A stretch of DNA of 64,000 bases from DYQY01 sp964643725 (GTDB taxonomy: Bacteria > Margulisbacteria > Riflemargulisbacteria > GWF2-35-9 > DYQY01). Shown here piece after piece: positions 24,303 through 32,360 of the stretch (positions are counted from its first letter, which is position 1; the number at the start of each line of letters is the position of its first letter). Location: assembly GCA_964643725.1 (NCBI GenBank), contig CAZXTL010000001.1, positions 129,370 through 193,369 on the forward strand, written 5' to 3'. Under the pieces are notes generated by a model. The model ran no database searches. It worked only from the letters and a program-made list of their open reading frames with translations, and was not told the DNA's origin. Position numbers and translations under genes: made by a program.

Positions 24303-26378
24303 ATGTCCCAAATAATGAAAAGATTCGGTGAATTGGTTTTCACACAAGAAGTTATGAGAAATAGATTAAGCGAAACAGTCTATAGTCAGCTGATAAATAC
24401 TATTGTTAAAGGCGATATGCTTGAAAAGGAAATTGCCGGTGAAGTAGCACACAGCATGAAGGAGTGGGCTATAGAAAATGGAGCTACTCATTATACTCAC
24501 TGGTTTCAACCTCTTAGAGGAGGAACAGCTGAAAAGCATAATTCTTTCATTAGTTATGATGAAGAGGGTGTTCTAATTGAAAGACTTTCTGCAATCCAGT
24601 TGATTCAGTCAGAACCTGATGCGTCTTCCTTTCCAAGTGGAGGGATGCGCTCAACATTTGAGGCTAGAGGCTACTCAGCTTGGGATCCAACATCTCCTGT
24701 TTTTTTAATAGAAGCTAAAGATACTAAGACCTTAGTTATTCCATCGGTTTTTCTTTCTTGGACCGGTGATGTTCTAGACCAAAAAACAGGACTGCTTAGA
24801 AGCAAAAAAGCTTTAAATAATGTTGGGATAAAATTGCAGAAACTTTTAGGGAACAGAAATGCTAAAAGGATTAATGTTTGGCTTGGGATAGAACAGGAGT
24901 ATTTTTTAGTAGATAAAGAACTTTATGAAACAAGAGCTGACTTGCAGATATGTAAACAAACTTTGTTTGGGAAACCTGCTGCTAGGAATCAACAACTGAA
25001 GGACCATTATTTTGGCACCATTAAGAAAAGAGTGCTAATTTTTATGGAGGATTTTGACAGAGAACTGTATAGAAGAGGTATTCCTGCTAAAACAAGACAT
25101 AATGAAGTATCGCCAAATCAGTTTGAAATAGCGCCACTTTATGAAGAACAAAATCTAGCGATAGACCATAACCTTCAGGTAATGGATATTATTGAGGAAG
25201 TCGCTGAAAGGCATGGACTTGTAGCTCTTTTACAGGAGAAACCATATAGAGGAGTGAACGGTTCAGGAAAGCACGTGAATTGGTCTATAGGAGACAATAC
25301 CGGCGCTAATTATTTAGAGCCATCAGCCTCACCTTTAAGGAATATTACATTATTAATGACAGTTGTCTCAATGATGATTGGCGTTAAGAAATATGCTAAT
25401 TTTCTAAATGCATTAGTATTAGATGCGGGTAATGAAAAAAGGCTTGGAGGGACAGAAGCTCCTCCGAATATTATGTCTGTTTATTTAGGAGAATATCTTT
25501 CCTCTTTGCTGGAGGAAATAGAGAAGTTGAGCAAGGTTACTGAGAAGAAGATGGCTGAGATAAGTTTAGGCATACGTCAGCTTCCTTCTGTGGAGAAGGA
25601 TAGTTCGGATAGGAATAGAACAGCTCCGATGGCTTTTACGGGTAATAAGTTTGAGTTTAGGTCTGTAGGTTCTTCTCAGAATTGTTCAGAAGTTGTTACT
25701 TTGCTGAATTTAATAATTACAGAAGGTTATGAAAGAATTTATGAGAAGATTGTAAAAATGAACGGCGAACCAAAGGCAAATGCTTTGTTAGTTGTTAAAG
25801 AAATGATAAAAGAAACAAAAGAGATTCATTTCGAGGGTAATTGTTACTCTGTTGAATGGAAAGATGAAGCTAAGAAACGTGGGTTAATAAATTTCCAGAA
25901 TACTCCAGAAGCTTTAGAAGGCATGATTAGTAAAGATGTTTTAGATTTGTATAAGACATTTGAAGTGCTATCAGAAAAAGAGTTATTAGCCAGACAGAAT
26001 ATTCGTTTTAAGCAGTATGTAAGGACAAAACAAATTGAATTACAGTCTGCTTGTGAGATGGCAAAGACTGAAGTAATGCCAGCTATATTAAAACAATTAG
26101 CTCTGTTAATATCAGCCAGTACAGGCAAGACAGGACTGATTTCTGAGCAAATTAAGGAATTAGAGGAATTGTTTAAGAATATAAATGATTCTGTTGAACA
26201 GATTAATAAGAAGATAACCTGTCATTGCATGAATGAGCTTCAGGAGCAAGCAAGAGCCTACTGCCAATGTGGTGAAGATTTGGAAAAACTTAGAGAATTT
26301 GTGGATGTTGCAGAAGATATTATTTCTAGAGAATATTGGCCATTTGCAACGTATCAGCAATTATTCAGAAGATTATAG
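24303..26378 (+). CDS. glnN: Type III glutamine synthetase
   Basis: GlnN makes glutamine from glutamate, ammonia and ATP. The 691-residue length, far above the 470 of type I, and the GSIII order identify it. Landmarks include the GGTAEKHNSF block, the metal-binding EQEYFLVD, NEVSPNQFEIAPLYEEQN, the glutamate/ATP-site GVNGSGKHVNWSIG, and the late NRTAPMAFTGNKFEFRSVG. The C-terminal 130 residues are helical, with cysteines clustered in ITCHCMNE and AYCQCGED. AAGGAGCC lies 6 bases before the ATG. It is followed after only 10 bases by manC. A GlnD-like gene lies 3.6 kb downstream, so nitrogen regulation may be local. Confidence 0.96.
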   Translation: MSQIMKRFGELVFTQEVMRNRLSETVYSQLINTIVKGDMLEKEIAGEVAHSMKEWAIENGATHYTHWFQPLRGGTAEKHNSFISYDEEGVLIERLSAIQLIQSEPDASSFPSGGMRSTFEARGYSAWDPTSPVFLIEAKDTKTLVIPSVFLSWTGDVLDQKTGLLRSKKALNNVGIKLQKLLGNRNAKRINVWLGIEQEYFLVDKELYETRADLQICKQTLFGKPAARNQQLKDHYFGTIKKRVLIFMEDFDRELYRRGIPAKTRHNEVSPNQFEIAPLYEEQNLAIDHNLQVMDIIEEVAERHGLVALLQEKPYRGVNGSGKHVNWSIGDNTGANYLEPSASPLRNITLLMTVVSMMIGVKKYANFLNALVLDAGNEKRLGGTEAPPNIMSVYLGEYLSSLLEEIEKLSKVTEKKMAEISLGIRQLPSVEKDSSDRNRTAPMAFTGNKFEFRSVGSSQNCSEVVTLLNLIITEGYERIYEKIVKMNGEPKANALLVVKEMIKETKEIHFEGNCYSVEWKDEAKKRGLINFQNTPEALEGMISKDVLDLYKTFEVLSEKELLARQNIRFKQYVRTKQIELQSACEMAKTEVMPAILKQLALLISASTGKTGLISEQIKELEELFKNINDSVEQINKKITCHCMNELQEQARAYCQCGEDLEKLREFVDVAEDIISREYWPFATYQQLFRRL

Positions 26379-26388
26379 GAGAATATTT

Positions 26389-27759
26389 ATGAAATTAGTC
26401 GTTTTAGCAGGTGGTAGTGGTACGAGGCTTTGGCCCTTATCTAGGAAATTATTTCCTAAACAATTTATTCAATTATTTGAGGATAGATCGCTTTTTCAAA
26501 AAACGCTGACAAGAAATAAAATAAATAATATTTCAGTCGTTACTAATGAACAACAGTATTTTTTGGTTATCGACCAAGCAAAAGAAGATGGTTATGAAAA
26601 TCTCGAGTTTATTTTAGAACCTGTTGGTAGAAATACCGCTCCAGCAATTGCCTTGGCCTGTTTCGATGCTAAGCCTGACGAGGTGATTCTTGTAACTCCT
26701 TCAGACCATATAATAAAAAAAGAAGGCGAGTATCTAAAATGTCTTCAGAAAGCTGAGAAATTAGCTCAGCAAGGTCATTTAGTAACATTTGGTATCGCTC
26801 CGACCTTTCCTTCAACTGGATATGGCTATATTCAAGCAGATGGGGAGAACGTTATTAGCTTTAAAGAGAAACCAGATTTAGCTACTGCGGATAAGTATGT
26901 TAAGAGTGGTAATTATTATTGGAACAGCGGAATGTTTGTTTTTAAAGCAGGTGTTTTTTTAGAAGAACTCAATAAATTTTCTCCTGAGATTTATAAGGCT
27001 TCTAAGAAAGCGTTTGAAAATGCAGTAACAGATAGTTCTGGGATGCTAAGGATAAAGCACGATGACATGATGGCTATTCCTGCGAATAGTATTGACTATG
27101 CTGTTATGGAAAAGAGTAACAAGGTTAAGGTGGTTTCAGCCGATATTGGTTGGTCTGATTTGGGTAGCTATGATGAGATTGCAGAATATTTTAATGATGG
27201 TAAGAGTGAAGGAAAATATAAAGAGGATATCGCCATAGATTCTGAGAATAATTTTGTCGTTTCTACTGAAGGAAAGATAGTAAGTACAGCGGGAGTAAGT
27301 GACTTGGTTATTATAGATACTTCAGATGCACTTTTGATTGCGAGAAAAGGGGAGACGCAAAAGGTTAAACAAATAGTAGATGAACTTCAAAAAAGAGGAT
27401 CTGCGCTGATTAATGAGCATACTACTGTTCATCGTCCTTGGGGAACTTATACAGTCCTGCTTGAACATAACAACTATAAGATAAAGAGGATAGAGGTTAA
27501 GCCAAAACACAAATTATCTTTTCAAAAGCATGAACATCGCAACGAACATTGGGTAGTTGTTAGCGGAGAAGCTATGGTAAGTAAAGAGCAAGAAAAGCTA
27601 GTATTGTTTGAGAATCAATCTACTTATATTCCAAAAGGTGTTAGACACCGCTTGGAGAACCAAGGGGAGATACCTCTAGTTATCATAGAAGCGCAGGTAG
27701 GTAGTTATGTAGGCGAGGATGATATTATTCGATATGAGGATGATTACAACCGCAAATGA
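26389..27759 (+). CDS. manC: Mannose-1-phosphate guanylyltransferase / mannose-6-phosphate isomerase
   Basis: This 456-residue bifunctional enzyme supplies GDP-mannose for polysaccharide and glycolipid synthesis. The N-terminal nucleotidyltransferase has the signature LAGGSGTRLWPLSRKLFPKQ at residues 5-24, then ILEPVGRNTAPAIALA and VTPSDHII. The C-terminal cupin isomerase domain has RPWGTYTVL and the metal-binding FQKHEHRNEHWVVVSG. The ATG at 26389 is chosen since AGGAG lies 8 bases upstream; the frame is open further upstream inside glnN but without any site. Its stop overlaps the miaB ATG by four bases. Confidence 0.94.
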   Translation: MKLVVLAGGSGTRLWPLSRKLFPKQFIQLFEDRSLFQKTLTRNKINNISVVTNEQQYFLVIDQAKEDGYENLEFILEPVGRNTAPAIALACFDAKPDEVILVTPSDHIIKKEGEYLKCLQKAEKLAQQGHLVTFGIAPTFPSTGYGYIQADGENVISFKEKPDLATADKYVKSGNYYWNSGMFVFKAGVFLEELNKFSPEIYKASKKAFENAVTDSSGMLRIKHDDMMAIPANSIDYAVMEKSNKVKVVSADIGWSDLGSYDEIAEYFNDGKSEGKYKEDIAIDSENNFVVSTEGKIVSTAGVSDLVIIDTSDALLIARKGETQKVKQIVDELQKRGSALINEHTTVHRPWGTYTVLLEHNNYKIKRIEVKPKHKLSFQKHEHRNEHWVVVSGEAMVSKEQEKLVLFENQSTYIPKGVRHRLENQGEIPLVIIEAQVGSYVGEDDIIRYEDDYNRK

Positions 27760-28895
27760 TGCCTAAAGGGCTTACTTTTTATATCTTTACTTTTGGATGT
27801 CAAATGAATAAGAGCGACTCGGAAATACTTTCTGGGTCACTGTTATCAGCTGGATATATTGCCACAGAAGATCCGAATATCGCTAATGTTTTAATCTTTA
27901 ATACTTGTGCAGTTAGAGGCAATGCCGAGAATAGAGTTTTTGCTCGGATGAAAGAGTTTAATTCCTTGAGAAAGAAGAAAAAAAGGAAACAAGTAATTGT
28001 CGTTACTGGATGTGTTCCTCAATATGAAAAAGAAGAGCTTTTAAAGAAATATCCTTTCATTGATGTTGTAATTGGAGCTAATTCCTATGAGTATCTTCCG
28101 GAGATATTAAGTGAGTGGAATAGGAGTACAGGATCAGTTATTAAAGTTGTTGATAATAAAGATGCTAAAAGTAGCATAGGTAATATCGATAGAGATAAAA
28201 GTATGGACCAGGCCTTTGTGCCAATAATGTATGGTTGTAATAATTTTTGTACCTATTGTATTGTTCCTTATACAAGAGGTCGTGAGGTTAGTAGAACAAA
28301 AGAGGATATTTTTACTTCAATAGAGCAACTTTCAAATACGGATTATAAGAAAATTCTGCTGCTTGGTCAGAATGTTAATTCTTATGGAAGTGGACTATAT
28401 GAGAATTATGATTTCGCAGATTTATTGCAAGATATTTTAACTAAATTTTCTTGGTTAGAAAGACTTGATTTCTTAACATCTCACCCAAAAGATATTACTG
28501 ATAAACTTATTAGTGTAATAGCTGAAAATGAAAAGTTAGGACGAGAAATACATTTCCCAATTCAGCATGGTGATGATCGTATTTTGAAGCTAATGAATAG
28601 AGGATATTCTGTTGCGCAGTATAAGGAAAAGGTAAATAAATTAAGGGAAAAAGTATCAGGAGTAAGGATTTCTACTGATTTGATTGTAGGCTTCCCTGGT
28701 GAAACTGAAGAAGAATTTAATAATATGGTTAACTTAGTCAAAGAGTTAAGCTTCTATCGAGTAATTACTGCGGTATATTCGCCGAGGAAAGGCACTAAAG
28801 CTGCTGATATGACGCAGCAAGTAGAAGCATCGGTAAAGAAAAGAAGATTGAGTGAACTTAATAAGGTGGTAAAGGATTTTGCCTTTAAGGGCTAA
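27756..28895 (+). CDS. miaB: tRNA-2-methylthio-N6-isopentenyladenosine synthase lacking the TRAM domain
   Basis: MiaB is a radical-SAM methylthiotransferase acting on adenosine 37 of tRNAs. The N-terminal UPF0004 domain has its three cluster cysteines, C15 (FTFGCQMN), C51 (NTCAVRGNAENR) and C86 (VTGCVPQ). The radical-SAM triad is C161, C165 and C168 in GCNNFCTYC. At 379 residues the protein stops right after the radical-SAM domain (RRLSELNKVVKDFAFKG) and lacks the C-terminal TRAM domain of about 60 residues usual in the family. No TRAM-like sequence is found in other frames before the next gene, so this looks like domain loss rather than a frameshift. The start may be ATG 27756 or the adjacent ATG 27759. 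It overlaps manC by four bases. Confidence 0.9.
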   Translation: MMPKGLTFYIFTFGCQMNKSDSEILSGSLLSAGYIATEDPNIANVLIFNTCAVRGNAENRVFARMKEFNSLRKKKKRKQVIVVTGCVPQYEKEELLKKYPFIDVVIGANSYEYLPEILSEWNRSTGSVIKVVDNKDAKSSIGNIDRDKSMDQAFVPIMYGCNNFCTYCIVPYTRGREVSRTKEDIFTSIEQLSNTDYKKILLLGQNVNSYGSGLYENYDFADLLQDILTKFSWLERLDFLTSHPKDITDKLISVIAENEKLGREIHFPIQHGDDRILKLMNRGYSVAQYKEKVNKLREKVSGVRISTDLIVGFPGETEEEFNNMVNLVKELSFYRVITAVYSPRKGTKAADMTQQVEASVKKRRLSELNKVVKDFAFKG

Positions 28896-28981
28896 AACCT
28901 GCTCCTTGAAAAAATAGGGCAAGTATTGTTTAATTAAGCTTTCTATTAGAAGTTTATTGATTTTTGGAAGGAGCAACATTA

Positions 28982-29944
28982 ATGACAAAAGATTACGGAG
29001 TTAACCTGAAGGTTTTTTGTGGCACATCACATCCTAAATTGGGACAAGAGATATCTCAGTATTTAGGCAGTGACCTTGCAAAATTAAAGGTTTCAAAGTT
29101 TAGTTGTGGTGAGATATTTATAACAATAGATGAAACGATTAGAGGAAGTAATGTTTTTCTAATCCAGACCTGTGGGCATAATGTTAATGAAGATTTAATG
29201 GAATTATTTATTACTATCGATGCTTGTAAAAGAGCTAGTGCTAGAAAGATTAATGTTGTTATTCCTCATTTTGGCTATGCTAGACAAGACAAGAAATCAG
29301 GCCCAAGAGAACCTATTAGTGCAAAACTTATGGCAAATCTTATTACTGAAGCTGGTGCAGATAGAGTAATTACCATGGACCTTCATGCTGACCAAATCCA
29401 AGGTTATTTTGATATTCCTGTAGATCATTTACAAGCGCTACCTCTTTTTGTGAAATACTTCAGTCATAAAAAGAACGTCGAAAAGGATATGGTAGTTGTT
29501 GCTCCAGACACTGGAAGAGCAAAAGCTGCAAAGAAATTTGCTGATAAGATAGGTGCAGAGCTTGCTATTCTTCATAAAACAAGACCAGAGCATAATAGAG
29601 CTGAGATTGTAAATGTTGTTGGTAATGTTGAGAATAAAACAGTACTAATTTATGATGACATGGTTGATACCGCAGGAAGTGTTACTCAAGGGATTGCTGT
29701 TCTTAGAAAACATGGCTGTAATAAAGACATGTATCTAGTTGCTACACATGCCGTATTCTCAGGTCCTGCTATAGAGCGACTTAAAGAGGCAAATTTTAAA
29801 GAAGTAGTAGTCACTAATACGATACCATTGCCGCCAGGAAAACAGTTCCCTGGGCTTGTAGTTCTTTCTACGGCTCCGCTATTTGCTGAAGCTATTCAAC
29901 GGAATCATAATAACACTTCAATAAGTGAGATTTTTGAGGACTAG
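28982..29944 (+). CDS. prs: Ribose-phosphate pyrophosphokinase
   Basis: Prs makes PRPP, the precursor of purines, pyrimidines, histidine and tryptophan. Family signatures present are the catalytic DLHADQIQGYFDIPVDHL and the PRPP-binding loop IYDDMVDTAGS, plus VVAPDTGRAKAA and LHKTRPEHN. The 320-residue length is standard. The ATG at 28982 is chosen because GGAAGGAGC lies just upstream; a TTG at 28964 would place the site inside the gene. The stop overlaps the convergent HD/ACT gene by four bases. Confidence 0.96.
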   Translation: MTKDYGVNLKVFCGTSHPKLGQEISQYLGSDLAKLKVSKFSCGEIFITIDETIRGSNVFLIQTCGHNVNEDLMELFITIDACKRASARKINVVIPHFGYARQDKKSGPREPISAKLMANLITEAGADRVITMDLHADQIQGYFDIPVDHLQALPLFVKYFSHKKNVEKDMVVVAPDTGRAKAAKKFADKIGAELAILHKTRPEHNRAEIVNVVGNVENKTVLIYDDMVDTAGSVTQGIAVLRKHGCNKDMYLVATHAVFSGPAIERLKEANFKEVVVTNTIPLPPGKQFPGLVVLSTAPLFAEAIQRNHNNTSISEIFED

Positions 29945-32316
29945 TTTTTAAGTTCTTTAAGAAAACTTTTTAAGTTTGTTTTTGTCTCTTCAATAGTTTG
30001 GTTTTGACTGGGAACTATCTTTAAACTTATGTAATGTATGTCAGTGTTTGTTTTATCTATACCTGTTTGTAGATATTCAACTGAGAGATTTAATTCTGAT
30101 AGAAGCATTAATAGTTGACTTAAAAATATATTTTCTTTTTTACCATCATAAGCCATACAAATAAATGATTGGTCTTCTATGTCATAAGAAAAAATGTTTA
30201 TGGGTTTGTTAATAATCTTTTGAGACGTTTGATGTAGTGTTTCAAATTCAATAACATATGGTTGGTTTTTGGTTACGAGGTCTTTAAGTTTTATTATTGT
30301 TTCTGTTGGTGTGTTATTGCTTATTGAGACCTTGTCTACAATAAATCCATTGCTTCCAGTAAAAAATCTGCGTGTATCGATTTGAATTTGGTGTGATTCA
30401 CAAAAGTTATGTATATCTTTTGCTAGATTTGCTCTGTCTTTTGAGTAGAAAGTTAGTGTGTTTTTTCCGTCTGGTCGTTCTTCAAAATGTACAATTACTT
30501 GATTGGTATTATTTTCTGACAACAGAGCTAAACAAGCTATACCTTTTGCGTCTTGAGCTATTCCTTCATGGTCATTGTTGTTGTAGTAACTGTAAGCAGA
30601 GCCCATTTGTTCAGCAAATAATGCTAAATATTGATCGTTAGGTTTATTTGTGTCCTTTCTACTATTGGATAGAACTCCAGCAAATATTTTAAGGCTATCC
30701 TTGTTGATGGTTAACCTAGATGCTGAAGCTAAGCCTTCTAGTGATAACCCAACGCTTAGTCTGTCAGCCATCATTATTCCCAGTAATTTATCTGGTTCTG
30801 GGATAGCTTTTACCATAAGATTAAAAATAGGATTTTTTATGCTTCCTTGTGAATTGTCAACTGCCGTAGGTAAATTAAATTGAGAGAACGATCTATGTCC
30901 CCTTACTAGAGAAGCTAATAGGTTCCTATTTATAATTCCTTCGGGGAAATAGGAGGTTATTGTGTCTAGATGTTTAGCTCCGGTTATTTCATGATTAGCA
31001 CTTCCTAAACATTTACCAATATCATGAAGTAAAGCAGCAAGTATCATAGTGTTTTTTGTTTTTTCATCTTTAGCAGATATTCTTGCTAAGAATATATATT
31101 GAACGAAATTTGAAAAAAGAGACATTGAATCTTTTATATAATAAAGGCTCTCTTCATCAGTAAGTAAATATTTAACAATATCAAGATTGTCTTGTTTGAT
31201 TGCCAATAGTAGATTATTCATTGTTGATATGGTTTGTTTTTTATTTTTTGGCAGAAGAGATATTAGTTCTGAAAGTATAAAGAATCTATCTGTTTTTAAG
31301 TATATGGATAGTTCATCTTTTTTTATATCAGGCAATAAACTATTTAGATAAGGTAGGACTTCTTGATTTGATTTATCTGGATTTATTGTTTCAAAGATAT
31401 CTTTAGAGTCACTTGTAAGAATATTGTCTGATATAGTAATAATTAATTGAATCATTCTAGCTGTTTGAATGCTGTGTTCCTCAATAGAGAATTGATGAAA
31501 ATGGTCAAAAGGATAAAGTCCTTTGATTTTATTCCAGTTAACCTCAGAGTGACTGCCGAAGGCTTTTTTTAATATACCGCAATCATTTAAATTGGAAAGA
31601 GTTTGGTGGATTGTTTTATTTGTTATAGCCAAAGAAAAGATGTTCATTAGTCTTTGTGCAAATAATGGATTAAGTTTTAAGTTAGTCAAGGAGTTATCGA
31701 TTAAACTATCTAGTAACGGGGAAGTCCTTAATCCAAGCTGAGCAAGTTTTTCGATAATTTTTAAGGCAGTTGAAGTTGTAATTGTTAAGGCAGGCGTACT
31801 AACCATATTGTTAGGAAGAATATGTAGTTCGGTGTCGTCGACAGTAAGAGTATATTGTGGTTTAGAGTTATATAAGGCATATTCGCTAAGTTTTATTCCC
31901 TTAGTGATAGCCTCATTTATAGTTTGTAGTATTAAATTTTGTTCATCTGTTTTTGTAAGGGATTGAAGTTCAAAAACTAAATCAGGAAATTCCATTGTGT
32001 CTATTGTTTCCCCTTTTAGAACTAAAGTATCAATTTTGTATATATCTTTAGGTAAATTTGCCTCATTCATCATGTCTCTATATTGGGTACATTTGTCTAT
32101 TGTGGTAATTGATTTATTTAAGAATAACTCAATGTCCTTAATCTCATTTTGCAACTCAGGAGACAATGTTGCTCTAAGTAAGGCGTCTTGCACTATTTTA
32201 AGTACAGATTTAAGTGGCATGAAAATGCCAGATGGATTATGGTTATTTTTAAAGTTTATAAGATTATTTTTGGCTGTGGTTAAGCTAGTAGTTAATCCAA
32301 TAATTTTTCTTTTCAT
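29941..32316 (-). CDS. GlnD-like HD-domain protein with C-terminal ACT-like domains, no nucleotidyltransferase
   Basis: The 791-residue protein resembles the C-terminal two-thirds of the PII uridylyl-remover GlnD. The GlnD HD region is recognisable from FDHFHQFSIEEHSIQTARMI, through a metal-site LLHDIGKCLGSANHEITGA (His431-Asp432), to a later RGHRSF. Two ACT-like beta-alpha-beta units follow, the first at about residues 630-690 (TLTFYSKDRANLAKDIHNF), the second at about 720-790. The N-terminal 250 residues have no GGxGR...SDIDL nucleotidyltransferase motif; they are replaced by an unrecognised helical region. By family logic it could deuridylylate or otherwise process a PII-like protein in response to an amino acid, or hydrolyse another nucleotide. 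The link to glnN is inference. No ribosome site is visible before the ATG. Confidence 0.75.
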   Translation of the reverse strand: MKRKIIGLTTSLTTAKNNLINFKNNHNPSGIFMPLKSVLKIVQDALLRATLSPELQNEIKDIELFLNKSITTIDKCTQYRDMMNEANLPKDIYKIDTLVLKGETIDTMEFPDLVFELQSLTKTDEQNLILQTINEAITKGIKLSEYALYNSKPQYTLTVDDTELHILPNNMVSTPALTITTSTALKIIEKLAQLGLRTSPLLDSLIDNSLTNLKLNPLFAQRLMNIFSLAITNKTIHQTLSNLNDCGILKKAFGSHSEVNWNKIKGLYPFDHFHQFSIEEHSIQTARMIQLIITISDNILTSDSKDIFETINPDKSNQEVLPYLNSLLPDIKKDELSIYLKTDRFFILSELISLLPKNKKQTISTMNNLLLAIKQDNLDIVKYLLTDEESLYYIKDSMSLFSNFVQYIFLARISAKDEKTKNTMILAALLHDIGKCLGSANHEITGAKHLDTITSYFPEGIINRNLLASLVRGHRSFSQFNLPTAVDNSQGSIKNPIFNLMVKAIPEPDKLLGIMMADRLSVGLSLEGLASASRLTINKDSLKIFAGVLSNSRKDTNKPNDQYLALFAEQMGSAYSYYNNNDHEGIAQDAKGIACLALLSENNTNQVIVHFEERPDGKNTLTFYSKDRANLAKDIHNFCESHQIQIDTRRFFTGSNGFIVDKVSISNNTPTETIIKLKDLVTKNQPYVIEFETLHQTSQKIINKPINIFSYDIEDQSFICMAYDGKKENIFLSQLLMLLSELNLSVEYLQTGIDKTNTDIHYISLKIVPSQNQTIEETKTNLKSFLKELKN

Positions 32317-32360
32317 ATAAATATATCGAATTAGGCAACAAGAAGTTGCAGTAAAAAGGA

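Noticed and set aside
26233..26388. N-terminal extension of manC into glnN
   Set aside because: It would duplicate glnN coding sequence in another frame; AGGAG and the LAGGSGTR motif place the start at 26389.
28896..28981. Frameshifted TRAM domain of miaB
   Set aside because: No frame in this short gap encodes TRAM-like sequence, so domain absence is favoured over a frameshift.
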